NCBI GenBank assembly: GCA_905373795.1
Contig: CAJPUO010000003.1
Span: forward strand, 1-64,000
Direction of reading: 5' to 3'
DNA: 64,000 bases
Origin: Candidatus Saccharimonadota bacterium
GTDB taxonomy: Bacteria; Patescibacteriota; Saccharimonadia; Saccharimonadales; Saccharimonadaceae
Positions 52,367 to 60,639 of the stretch are shown piece by piece. The notes beneath the pieces were generated by a model. That model was not told the DNA's origin. It worked only from the letters and a program-made list of their open reading frames with translations, and made no database searches. Made by a program: the position numbers and the translations under genes. Within the stretch, counting starts at the first letter, position 1; the number at the start of each line of letters is the position of its first letter.

Positions 52367-53698
52367 TCATTCAAATATTGTTTTGGTAGATTCAGCATCA
52401 ATGTGCGTATTTTCCGGTATGCCTTCTTCGTAATATGAACGCGCCGGTCCGTTCACGTTAACGTTAATACTAGCTGGCGCATATATCTTAAAGTTGGCTA
52501 ACGTGCTAAACACCCGGCAGCCGCCAAAGAACATCGTTCGCGGACATTCTTCATCGACGGACAATATTAGCCGGTCGCCGTCGCGGCGAGCTTTGATAGT
52601 CGGTTTTTTGACGCTTGGCAAGTTCAGATAACTAGCTTCGACTCGCAGCTTGTCGGAGTCCGTGCGAACCACGCTGCCCATTGCGCCTTCAATTACAATT
52701 GATTTAACGCTGTTTGTATCCGGCATTCTAACGTCCATTTTCCTAGTCAAGTGTTGCGTTTCATAAGAAAATTCCGAGCCAGTCTGCATGCCAAAAACCC
52801 CAGCACCCGCCATACTCATAGAAATAACAATCGTTGCTGTAATCATCGCAATCATCGACACGCGGTTCATCGTCCAGGTAAACACGCTGCGCGCCAGCAC
52901 CATGCCCAGCACCACCGCAGCAATGCCGCCAATCGCCAGCGAGAACCATAGTCCCCACGCCCACATTTGCGCGTTCAAGCCATCAAGCAAATTAACTAAC
53001 GAAACGCCAAATGCCCCGCCAACAATCAGCCCAAACAACACAGCCAGAGTCATCAAGAAAATCAGCGCGCCGGCAGAGTAGCGGAAAATCTTAGCAACAA
53101 CCGTTGCCCCGCCGCCATCAGTCATCGCCGAAGCTTCATCAACTGCCGCTTTTTTTAGCGAAGCCAGAGTCACTGGCTCGCCGCGCATCCGAAGCTTGTC
53201 CGACGCCGTTCGCGCTGGCGGCATTGACAGCCACATCACAACATAAACCAGCACCGCCGTACCAAACGTCATAAACGGCGAAATAATGGCAATTAACCGC
53301 ACCCACAGCGGATTGATGTTAAAATACGCCGCCACGCCCGCACATACGCCACCGATAATCGCATTATCCGGATCGCGCATTAGTTGCTTCGCTGGCTTAT
53401 CGTCAATATCTTTATCTTCTATATCATCAATCGCCTCGCTGGCATCATCCGAGAAATCGCGCGGCTCGCCCATTTGTTTTTGCACTGCCAGGACGTCGTC
53501 ATGACTAATCACGCCGTCCTTCGACACACCGCGCTCCGCTAAAAGCTCCACCATTCGCGCTTCGATTTCGCGCATAGCTTCTGGCTCGGCATGCATGTTT
53601 TTCTGAATTGAATTAAGATATTTCTCCAACGATTTTTTGGCGTCAATCTCCGCGCTAAACGGCGTTTTTGCCAAATGGATTCTGGTTATTTCTTTCAT
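52367..53698 (-). CDS. PspC-domain membrane protein with adhesin-like C-terminal domain
   Basis: 443 residues. The N-terminus (about 1-85: IDAKKSLEKYLNSIQKNM...EIEARMVELLAERG...KQMGEPRDF) resembles the HAAS/DUF1700 helical module often paired with PadR regulators. A PspC domain follows (MRDPDNAIIGGVCAGVAAYFNINPLWVRLIAI), then four or five membrane segments and a C-terminal beta domain of the DUF4097 type (VKSIVIEGAMGSVVRTDSDKLRVEASYLN). Probably senses membrane stress. Its start overlaps the padR stop by 4 bases. Confidence 0.8.
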   Translation of the reverse strand: MKEITRIHLAKTPFSAEIDAKKSLEKYLNSIQKNMHAEPEAMREIEARMVELLAERGVSKDGVISHDDVLAVQKQMGEPRDFSDDASEAIDDIEDKDIDDKPAKQLMRDPDNAIIGGVCAGVAAYFNINPLWVRLIAIISPFMTFGTAVLVYVVMWLSMPPARTASDKLRMRGEPVTLASLKKAAVDEASAMTDGGGATVVAKIFRYSAGALIFLMTLAVLFGLIVGGAFGVSLVNLLDGLNAQMWAWGLWFSLAIGGIAAVVLGMVLARSVFTWTMNRVSMIAMITATIVISMSMAGAGVFGMQTGSEFSYETQHLTRKMDVRMPDTNSVKSIVIEGAMGSVVRTDSDKLRVEASYLNLPSVKKPTIKARRDGDRLILSVDEECPRTMFFGGCRVFSTLANFKIYAPASINVNVNGPARSYYEEGIPENTHIDAESTKTIFE

Positions 53699-54042
53699 CG
53701 CTTTGCTCCTTTCTCAAGATCTTTTAGCGAAGTATTCAACATTTTGATACGATTTTTCAATTCATCCACCAGCTGCGCGCCCGCGGCGGTGAGCGAATAA
53801 TATTTGCGCGGCGGACCTTGCTCGCTTTCTTGCCATTCGTGCTGCAAATAGCCATATTTTTGCAAGCGGCTGAGCAGCGGATAAATTGTCCCCTCAACCA
53901 CCATCAGCTCCGACTCGCTCAATTGCTTGACGATGTCGCCGGTATATTGCGGTTGTTTGGCGCAAACCAGCAGCACACAGTAGACCAAAAATCCTTTGCG
54001 CAGCTGAATCGCCAAGCTTTCCGCGTAAGCACTAACGTCCAT
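53695..54042 (-). CDS. PadR-family transcriptional regulator
   Basis: 115 residues from the ATG at 54042 (MDVSAYAESLAIQLRKGFLVYCVL). A winged helix (YTGDIVKQLSESELMVVEGTIYPLLSRLQKYGYLQHEWQESEQGPPRKYYSLTAAGAQ) with the typical PadR PRKYYxLT wing and a C-terminal dimer helix. PadR proteins usually repress nearby transporter genes. It lies within the ABC exporter operon and probably binds the palindrome at its promoter. Overlaps the ATPase stop. Confidence 0.9.
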   Translation of the reverse strand: MDVSAYAESLAIQLRKGFLVYCVLLVCAKQPQYTGDIVKQLSESELMVVEGTIYPLLSRLQKYGYLQHEWQESEQGPPRKYYSLTAAGAQLVDELKNRIKMLNTSLKDLEKGAKR

Positions 54043-54730
54043 GCTTTTTCTCCTCTGGCACGGTCGATTTTTCAACCCGCCCGTCTTTAATTATAATCTG
54101 ATAATCGCATTTTTTCGCCAGGTCGGCATCGTGTGTCACCACAATCAGCGTCACACCTTTTTGCTTATTATAATCAAACAACAATTCTTCCACTTTGGCG
54201 CCCGTTTCACTATCCAAGTTGCCAGTCGGTTCATCGGCAAAAATGATTTGCGGATCACCGACAATTGCCCGAGCAATGGCCAAGCGCTGCTTTTGCCCGC
54301 CCGACAGGTCTTTGGCACGATTCTTGCGCTTATCGTACAAATCCACCGCCTTGAGTGCCGTGTTGATTTTATGCGCTCGCTTTTTCCGTGGCAGCCGCGT
54401 AATTTCCAGCGGCAAACTGACATTGTCAATCACACTCTCATTGCCCTGGACGAAGAAACTTTGGAAAATAAAGCCAATTTTTTTAGCACGGAATTCATCG
54501 ACATACTTTGGCTTCAGCTGCAAAATATCTTGTCCATCGATAATCACTTGACCTTTCTGCGGCTTGTCCAAGCCTGAAATAGCATGCATCAGCGTCGATT
54601 TACCCGAACCAGATTTACCGAGGATGGCCACGCTGGCTCCTGTCGGGATAGTCAAGCTGACATTTTTCAGCGCCGTAAATTGGTTTTTCTTTTTGCCATA
54701 AATCTTCGTCACATTTTTCAGTTCAATCAT
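54032..54730 (-). CDS. ABC transporter ATPase (MacB/LolD type)
   Basis: 232 residues. Walker A GKSGSGKSTLMHAISG, Q-loop FIFQSFFVQGNESVIDNVSLPLE, signature KDLSGGQKQRLAIARAI, Walker B IIFADEPTGNLDSETG and H-loop VVTHDADLAKK. This is the MacB/LolD class that powers extrusion by mechanotransmission rather than channel transport. Works with the permease encoded just upstream. Confidence 0.93.
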   Translation of the reverse strand: MIELKNVTKIYGKKKNQFTALKNVSLTIPTGASVAILGKSGSGKSTLMHAISGLDKPQKGQVIIDGQDILQLKPKYVDEFRAKKIGFIFQSFFVQGNESVIDNVSLPLEITRLPRKKRAHKINTALKAVDLYDKRKNRAKDLSGGQKQRLAIARAIVGDPQIIFADEPTGNLDSETGAKVEELLFDYNKQKGVTLIVVTHDADLAKKCDYQIIIKDGRVEKSTVPEEKKHGR

Positions 54731-54740
54731 GATAATTCTC

Positions 54741-56039
54741 CTATTCCGTCCTTAATGCCTCAATTGGGTCTAATTTTGTTGCTTTGCGGCTTGGCAGCCA
54801 GCCAGAAATTACCGCCATCACCACCAGTCCAATCACTAGTAGCCCGATTTGCAGCGGATCAATTACTAGCAAATTAGTCCCAGCACCTAATTTTAAGAAG
54901 CTGGCAATAACTGGGTTCAGCAGCTTCACCAAGCTTGCCAGCCCAACGCCAATCAAGCCGCCTAACAAACCAACCCACGCTGCCTCGTAGCGGAACAATT
55001 TGCCAATATCGCGGCCGCTCATTCCCAGCGCCTTCATCAACCCAATTTGGCTGGTTCGCTCCAATACTGAAATATACATGGTGTTGATAATCCCGAACAC
55101 GCTCGCCAGCAGCGCCAAACCGCCAAATCCCGCCAGCGCCGCTTGTGCCGCGTTGACCATGGTGAGCAGCGTTTTGCGTACATCCTGAATTGAGTAGGCG
55201 CTGTAATCTTTACTAATTTCGTCTTTCACGACATCAATATTTTTCTCATCACCAACCGACACCAGAGCCGTCGAATATTCATTTGGCTGGCTTTTATCAT
55301 GGCTGAATTCGTAAATAGCTTTAGCATCAGCCGTCGAAATCCTCAGCATTGGCTGATAATACAAAATCGTATCCGATTCCTTATCAACCGCAGTAATTTT
55401 CAGCGACATCTCCTTAGCAACCTCGCCGCCCTGCTCCGCACTACGCAAACCCAACGTAATCGTCTGTCCAATCGCCGACTGCGCGCCCTTGAAGCCCAGT
55501 TGCTTGACATAAGTCTCCGGGATGATAATCTCGCCCGGCTTTGGCATAAAATTATCCAGCTTGCCCGCCGCCAATTCCGCCCGCGTTTTATCGGCCTTTA
55601 CTGCTACTTCCAAGGCAAATTTCTTACCATTACCCGAACTCTGAGCATACGCCACGCCGGCAGTTGAATACGCCGGAGTAACCGTTTGTACATGCGAAAT
55701 TTTTCGAAGTTTAGTAATATCAGCATCGCTCATTGAATACTTGCTACGACGCGCTACCTTTTGTTTATCCAGCTGTTCTTCGCCAGTCTCTTCCGACGTA
55801 TTGTACTCTGGCAGTTCTTCTTTCTTCTCTGACTCGATTTTTTTATTGACCATAATCACTTTTTTATCGCCAGCCGCATCAACCATACTATTGGTGTATA
55901 ACCGACCGCCCTCGCCAGCCATCAGCGCCAAGCTAATCGTAAACGCCCCGACCGAAATCGCCAGCGCCGTCAAAATCGTCCGGCCTTTTGACTGACGAAG
56001 ATTCCGCCCCGCCCGCTTGATGATATCAATTCTTCTCAT
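54741..56039 (-). CDS. ABC transporter permease (MacB/FtsX type)
   Basis: 432 residues. An N-terminal membrane segment (ILTALAISVGAFTISLALMAG), a large external MacB-PCD-like domain (about 40-290) and three C-terminal segments with the FtsX-type loop VFGIINTMYISVLERTSQIGLMKALGMSGRDIGKLFRYEA, as in MacB family exporters. First gene of the operon permease-ATPase-PadR-PspC protein. AAGGAG precedes the ATG. Cargo unknown; stress or peptide export is typical. Confidence 0.9.
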   Translation of the reverse strand: MRRIDIIKRAGRNLRQSKGRTILTALAISVGAFTISLALMAGEGGRLYTNSMVDAAGDKKVIMVNKKIESEKKEELPEYNTSEETGEEQLDKQKVARRSKYSMSDADITKLRKISHVQTVTPAYSTAGVAYAQSSGNGKKFALEVAVKADKTRAELAAGKLDNFMPKPGEIIIPETYVKQLGFKGAQSAIGQTITLGLRSAEQGGEVAKEMSLKITAVDKESDTILYYQPMLRISTADAKAIYEFSHDKSQPNEYSTALVSVGDEKNIDVVKDEISKDYSAYSIQDVRKTLLTMVNAAQAALAGFGGLALLASVFGIINTMYISVLERTSQIGLMKALGMSGRDIGKLFRYEAAWVGLLGGLIGVGLASLVKLLNPVIASFLKLGAGTNLLVIDPLQIGLLVIGLVVMAVISGWLPSRKATKLDPIEALRTE

Positions 56040-56068
56040 GCTATGCTCCTTGTATTTTCATTATACAT

Positions 56069-56103
56069 AGTACTATGTTATACAAGGTACTATAAAAAGT
56101 CAA
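56069..56103 (-). promoter_or_regulatory. Promoter and likely PadR operator of the ABC exporter operon
   Basis: TTGACT (56103-56098) and TAACAT (56080-56075) are 17 bases apart. An imperfect palindrome (TACTATG TTATA CAAGGTA) covers the -10 box and part of the spacer, a second AGTACTATG follows, so the operon's own PadR protein is the likely ligand. Confidence 0.6.
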
Positions 56104-56137
56104 GTACTTTTCTATAGTTTACTATTCAAACAACAAT

Positions 56138-56728
56138 TTACCCCTTTGACTTCTTCGATTTTTTAGTTTTCTTATTTTTAGATTTATTCTTCAACTTTAC
56201 CGGCTTGACAGCACTATAATATATGTAATCTTCGTCTATTATATCCGCCATACGCACCGCTGCGTCATAAAACACTGGATCGCCCCATACGGCAATCTCT
56301 CCATTTTCATCATAGTCAACAACCGCCGCAATTATCACTTGATGTTGTCTACTATCAAGCTCTTCCCACGCCTCTTCTTGGTCCGTAAAATCAATTTCTT
56401 TCGCTCTATCGACAATGTCAAATCGCCCATTATACCATCGGCAATCTGCCACGATTCCCTGCTGCAACTCTCCTTTGTCATTTCGCACCCACACGCTCGT
56501 AAATATGACCGTTTCGTCATCTGACGGATCAGCCACCTCAAGCGGCTTTACCGGCTGCCGCGCATCAACAGCCAATCTATCCTGTGCCTTATCAATATAC
56601 ATCACCTCTTGCGGCTCAACAAACGGCTCAATATCAAGTGTGCATGGCGTTTCAACTGGCAACGTCTCAATCGTTATTTGCCGCAACCGCTCAGGAACGC
56701 CGTCAGTCTCATGCTTTTTATTAGGCAT
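56138..56728 (-). CDS. Hypothetical protein
   Basis: 196 residues. A mostly beta middle (DDETVIFTSVWVRNDKGELQQGIVADCRWYNGRFDIVDRA, HQVIIAAVVDYDENGEIAVWGDPVFYDAAVRMADII) between a polar start and a Lys/Ser-rich tail (KKTKKSKKSKG). No signal peptide, membrane segment or known motif. GGGAGATGAT precedes the ATG. It stands alone between the PP2C gene and the ABC operon, and may share the transcript of the PP2C gene (about 100 bases upstream). Confidence 0.6.
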   Translation of the reverse strand: MPNKKHETDGVPERLRQITIETLPVETPCTLDIEPFVEPQEVMYIDKAQDRLAVDARQPVKPLEVADPSDDETVIFTSVWVRNDKGELQQGIVADCRWYNGRFDIVDRAKEIDFTDQEEAWEELDSRQHQVIIAAVVDYDENGEIAVWGDPVFYDAAVRMADIIDEDYIYYSAVKPVKLKNKSKNKKTKKSKKSKG

Positions 56729-56827
56729 ATCATCTCCCTGCCCACCACTACATTAATTATCAGAATTTTTTCCTAGTATATCACGGCAGGGCGTTTACCC
56801 GCCCTACTCCTCATCATAATTCGCTTA

Positions 56828-57847
56828 TCACCGAAATTCAACCATCGCAACAGTTGCATCATCCTGGGGCGGCGCTTCAAATGGCCAACGAACTGGCCGC
56901 GAAAGTAGCGCTCCAGCTATAGCTGTCATGCTAATCTTTTGTTTCGGTAGCAAATGAGCTGATTCTAAATAGGGCTTGATAACTTCTCGCCAAATTAGCC
57001 AGTTAGTATCTCTAAGAGTGTATTGATCTGGATCAAGCAATCCCTTACTCACCCAATCCTCACATACCCTACCCAGATTATCAGTACTTGCTGCGACTTC
57101 CCTTTCACACAACTTCCGCGCCTTATCTGAGCGTAAAGCATCTCTAATTTCTTTTTCCAGATTCGGGTACAAGTCTTTAACTTGTTCAAATAGCGGCCAT
57201 TCTTCCATTGCCGCAGCCAGGTGGTATGTCTCTAAAGATCCATGCTCTACAACCCAAGCTCCATCGGTCATCAGAAATAATCTATCTCCTGGATATAATT
57301 CACGACACGCGTAATCATCAGATATCCGTTCTGATAATCTACCAGGAACCTCACACGAGCCTAAATAGTTTAACGGGTCCCCAAACTCGTCTCGCTGAGG
57401 CTCAGCAATATATGGATACTCATCATCGGCACCCTCTTGATATAACGCTACCGCCGTGTCACCAGCGTTCGCCACTGTTACCTTCCCGTCAGTGATACGC
57501 ATAACGGCACCAACACAAACTCCAGCATCTTTATTCATACTCACCGCTTCACGCGCACCTTGTAGCGCCTCAGAAACATCGCCACCACCCAACCTAAAAT
57601 ACTGTTTCACAGCTTCACACGCTAATCTCGCCGCCAATCGCGGAGACCCGATATCATCTGCACCACCCGCTCCATCGAATAGTCCGATAGCATTATATTC
57701 TGGCACAATCACGCCAGCATCGTCGCCAACCTGTAAAATGCTACAGGCGTCATTGGGATCATCAAGATATTGTATGGTTTCAGAGTAACACGCCCGACCT
57801 GCCATCGCTACTGAACTACCGTTTTCAAATTTCACTGTCAAACTCAT
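56828..57847 (-). CDS. PP2C-family protein phosphatase
   Basis: 339 residues. PPM motifs in order: AIGLFDGAGGADDIGS (Asp-Gly metal site; G-A-G-G in place of H-G-G), VTVANAGDTAVALYQ, RLFLMTDGAWVVE (the DG metal site) and the closing DDATVAMVEF. An insertion of about 100 helical residues precedes the last motif. PP2C enzymes remove phosphate from Ser/Thr. No kinase is in the window, but an FHA-domain gene is. Start at 57847 overlaps the 3' end of the CNNM/CorC gene by 23 bases; a later start is possible. Confidence 0.83.
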   Translation of the reverse strand: MSLTVKFENGSSVAMAGRACYSETIQYLDDPNDACSILQVGDDAGVIVPEYNAIGLFDGAGGADDIGSPRLAARLACEAVKQYFRLGGGDVSEALQGAREAVSMNKDAGVCVGAVMRITDGKVTVANAGDTAVALYQEGADDEYPYIAEPQRDEFGDPLNYLGSCEVPGRLSERISDDYACRELYPGDRLFLMTDGAWVVEHGSLETYHLAAAMEEWPLFEQVKDLYPNLEKEIRDALRSDKARKLCEREVAASTDNLGRVCEDWVSKGLLDPDQYTLRDTNWLIWREVIKPYLESAHLLPKQKISMTAIAGALLSRPVRWPFEAPPQDDATVAMVEFR

Positions 57848-58784
57848 CTTCGATCTCCTGCTTCAAAATCTCCTCGATCACGTCTTCCAGGGTGATAATC
57901 CCCATCTGTTGATCCTCTGGATCAACCACCACGAACAAATGACTGCGCGTCTGGATAAATCGGCTCAGCACAGTATCAAGGTGTGAGCGCGCATCAATAT
58001 CATGGATCTTATCGTGGTACACCTGACTAACTGGTAGTGGCAGCTCCTGTCCCACCAAATCTTTTACGTACAATAATCCAACAAACGTTCCATCAGATTG
58101 AACTGGAATTCGCGAGTGCCCCGCGTGTTTAATTTGCGCCAGTAACGTTGCGTCCAGCTCATCATCCAAATTCACCGTAAACACCTCACTCATCGGCGTT
58201 ACCAAATCACCAGCCGTCTTTTTACTAAATTGCAGCGCTCCCGCCGCGATCCGACTTTCGTCATAGTCAACCGGGCTATCCGACCGCTCAGCATGTTCAT
58301 GAATAATCTGCTCTAGCTCTTGGTGTGAGTACAGCTGTGGCGCTTCCTTGCCCACCCAGCGATTGAGCAGCTTAGACATCGGCCGGGCCAGCGGCCAAAA
58401 TAGCACATAAATCACATCCAGCAGCCAAAAGAAATGCCGTACAAAACGATAACCGCGCTGCGTAAAAATCGCCTGCGGCAAAATCTCGCCAAACATCGTG
58501 ATCAGTAATGTAGCAATCAACCCGCCAATCACGCCGTTCGTCATATTGCCCAGTAGAATTGACATCGCCGTATTGACGCCAACATTACCCAGTAAAATAC
58601 AAAAGATCAGATAGTAGCCGTCCTTACGGTAGCGATAGACCCGGGTAGCGATCGCATCACCCTGCCTGGCCTTGCGCCGCAAATCATCCGGCCGCGCCAT
58701 CATCAACCCAATATTAAGTCCCGAAAACGACCCCGACAGCACCAACAGCACTGCCGCCATCGCCAATAATAAAACATCAGACAC
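57825..58784 (-). CDS. CNNM/HlyC-CorC family membrane protein with CBS domains
   Basis: 319 residues. The N-terminal DUF21/CNNM domain has about four membrane segments (LLLAMAAVLLVLSGSFSGLNIGLMMARPDDL, IFCILLGNVGVNTAMSILLGNM, IATLLITMFGEILPQAIFTQRGY). Two CBS domains follow (SKKTAGDLVTPMSEVFTVNLDDE and QTRSHLFVVVDPEDQQMGIITLEDVIEEIL). Related proteins handle Mg2+ or Na+ export. The C-terminal CorC domain is absent or reduced to a few residues. Confidence 0.9.
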   Translation of the reverse strand: MSDVLLLAMAAVLLVLSGSFSGLNIGLMMARPDDLRRKARQGDAIATRVYRYRKDGYYLIFCILLGNVGVNTAMSILLGNMTNGVIGGLIATLLITMFGEILPQAIFTQRGYRFVRHFFWLLDVIYVLFWPLARPMSKLLNRWVGKEAPQLYSHQELEQIIHEHAERSDSPVDYDESRIAAGALQFSKKTAGDLVTPMSEVFTVNLDDELDATLLAQIKHAGHSRIPVQSDGTFVGLLYVKDLVGQELPLPVSQVYHDKIHDIDARSHLDTVLSRFIQTRSHLFVVVDPEDQQMGIITLEDVIEEILKQEIEDEFDSEI

Positions 58785-58786
58785 GG

Positions 58787-60541
58787 TTACCAGCCGCCGC
58801 CTCCTCCGCCGCCTCCTCCGCCGCCAACGAAGCCGCCGCCAGTTGAACCGCCAGAGGTTGATGAGCAGTCGCTGGCGCTACTAGCCACGCTTGACAGACT
58901 GTTCATTCCAGCCGCAAATGCCGCCGCATTAAACGCGCCCTGGCCGCTGTACCAATCCGGCTGCTCACCGACTTGCTCATAGTACTTACCCAGCTGCTCA
59001 CTCCACTCTTTTTCCTGTCCAAACAACACCGCGTATGGTAATACCCTCTCATACAATTTCACCAATTGTTTCTCATCAGCCGTATCAATCTTCACTTTTT
59101 CCGCGCCCTCAGGACTCTGAAGCATCCGTAAACGCTCGGTCTCAGCCGCACCTATATACATCTTTAACCCTGACAAATACCGCCTGAGTGCTAAGCCCTC
59201 ATCAGTCAGCGACCAACCAAACGATAATGAAAATAACATTGCTGCCACTGCCAGTAAAAGCGGCGACAGCAGCAATACACCAATAATACCAATCTCCAGC
59301 GCCCATCTTTGTACGGCTCGTTTATTAGCTGGCTTTTGCTCGCACAAACCATATTTGCCGCATACCAAATTCTTCAAATTCCTATCATCATCGCGTGTCC
59401 GCGCCGCATATGACATACTATTCTGCAGTTTTTTTAGATTCAGCCGCTGGCCTGGATTTGGCATCGACGAGCCAAACATATCCCTAACAATCTCGCATTC
59501 CTCAGGTCGCAACTCTTTCAAATCTTTGACAATTTCAATTTCGTACTGCACAGGCCGGAAAAACGATGTCTTCTTCATTTCGTATAGTTTGATATAGTGC
59601 CGCACCGCCAAGTCCAGCATCTGGGCTACCTTCGCCGAGCCCTTGACCATCAAGGCGTCATATTTTTTCAGGATATACGCTGAAGCCAGCACGCTCGCTT
59701 GATTCGGCGGTAGATATTCTGGCGGAATTGGCTTTAATTCATTTTTCCTACCAAACAACCGCCGATATCGCCAACTGCACCAGATCATCAAAATAACCGC
59801 CAAAATACTTGCCGGTATCTGTACCATTGCCCAAATTTTTATCAGCCTCTCAATCAACGACTCCTGATATCCAGCAAACGTACCGCTATTAAAACCAACT
59901 GCCATCGTTATACCTTCCCGGCGGTTCAGCCGGCTCACATTCGTAACAGTCTCACCCTTATCACCGCTGACATTACACCGTTTAGTTGAGCCGTACCTGC
60001 CGACATAACAGAATAGTTCGCCGCGCTGCGCTGCCTGAAGCGACCGGTCAATTTTCATTGACACTCGCACATTTTCCATTGGTACGCGCCACTCATTACC
60101 GATGACATCCCAGTAAAACTCATCACGGCCCGTATCTTTATAATGCTTAGTCACATCGCGCTGAGTAAATTTGATGATATAGGTTTTTTCGCCCCTGACG
60201 TAGGTGTCCTTATCACCAATCCGCAGTTCATTGCCATTCCAAGAATGCTTCAGCGACGCACCCCGCTCATCAGTCACCGACTTTATAGAAAAGCTCGTTG
60301 AATGCCCATCGTAATTTCTCACAAATATCGGCGCGATACCGTGATTTTGATTCGGTGGAAAATTAGCAGTAATTCGCCACGTCGCCGCCAAAGTTGAACG
60401 ATTCTCTCTGTCGCGGCCCAATGAATACTCCGCATCAAATTTAGTAATCGTAAAATTATCCGTCTGCGCCGCAAACGCCGACTGACCAGATCCAACTAAT
60501 AAAGATCCAGCGATTAGTATCCCCAATATAAGTCGCTTCAT
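58787..60541 (-). CDS. DUF2207-type membrane protein
   Basis: 584 residues. A signal peptide (LILGILIAGSLLVGSGQSAFAA), an external beta domain (about 25-220: FDAEYSLGRDRENRSTLAATWRITANFP, RGEKTYIIKFTQRDVTKHYKDTGRDEFYWDVIGNEW), one membrane segment, a cytoplasmic region with a winged-helix-like part and a further hydrophobic pair, then a glycine-rich end with a run of nine Gly. This is the layout of DUF2207 proteins. The stop is 2 bases before the CNNM gene's start. Function unknown; membrane-surface role. Confidence 0.83.
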   Translation of the reverse strand: MKRLILGILIAGSLLVGSGQSAFAAQTDNFTITKFDAEYSLGRDRENRSTLAATWRITANFPPNQNHGIAPIFVRNYDGHSTSFSIKSVTDERGASLKHSWNGNELRIGDKDTYVRGEKTYIIKFTQRDVTKHYKDTGRDEFYWDVIGNEWRVPMENVRVSMKIDRSLQAAQRGELFCYVGRYGSTKRCNVSGDKGETVTNVSRLNRREGITMAVGFNSGTFAGYQESLIERLIKIWAMVQIPASILAVILMIWCSWRYRRLFGRKNELKPIPPEYLPPNQASVLASAYILKKYDALMVKGSAKVAQMLDLAVRHYIKLYEMKKTSFFRPVQYEIEIVKDLKELRPEECEIVRDMFGSSMPNPGQRLNLKKLQNSMSYAARTRDDDRNLKNLVCGKYGLCEQKPANKRAVQRWALEIGIIGVLLLSPLLLAVAAMLFSLSFGWSLTDEGLALRRYLSGLKMYIGAAETERLRMLQSPEGAEKVKIDTADEKQLVKLYERVLPYAVLFGQEKEWSEQLGKYYEQVGEQPDWYSGQGAFNAAAFAAGMNSLSSVASSASDCSSTSGGSTGGGFVGGGGGGGGGGGW

Positions 60542-60639
60542 ACGCCTATTATACCAGGAAAAATCTTAAAAGAAGCAACAATTTACCTTACCCCAACCTG
60601 TTAAATAGTAAAAACATCATATTATGGTATAATAAAAAA

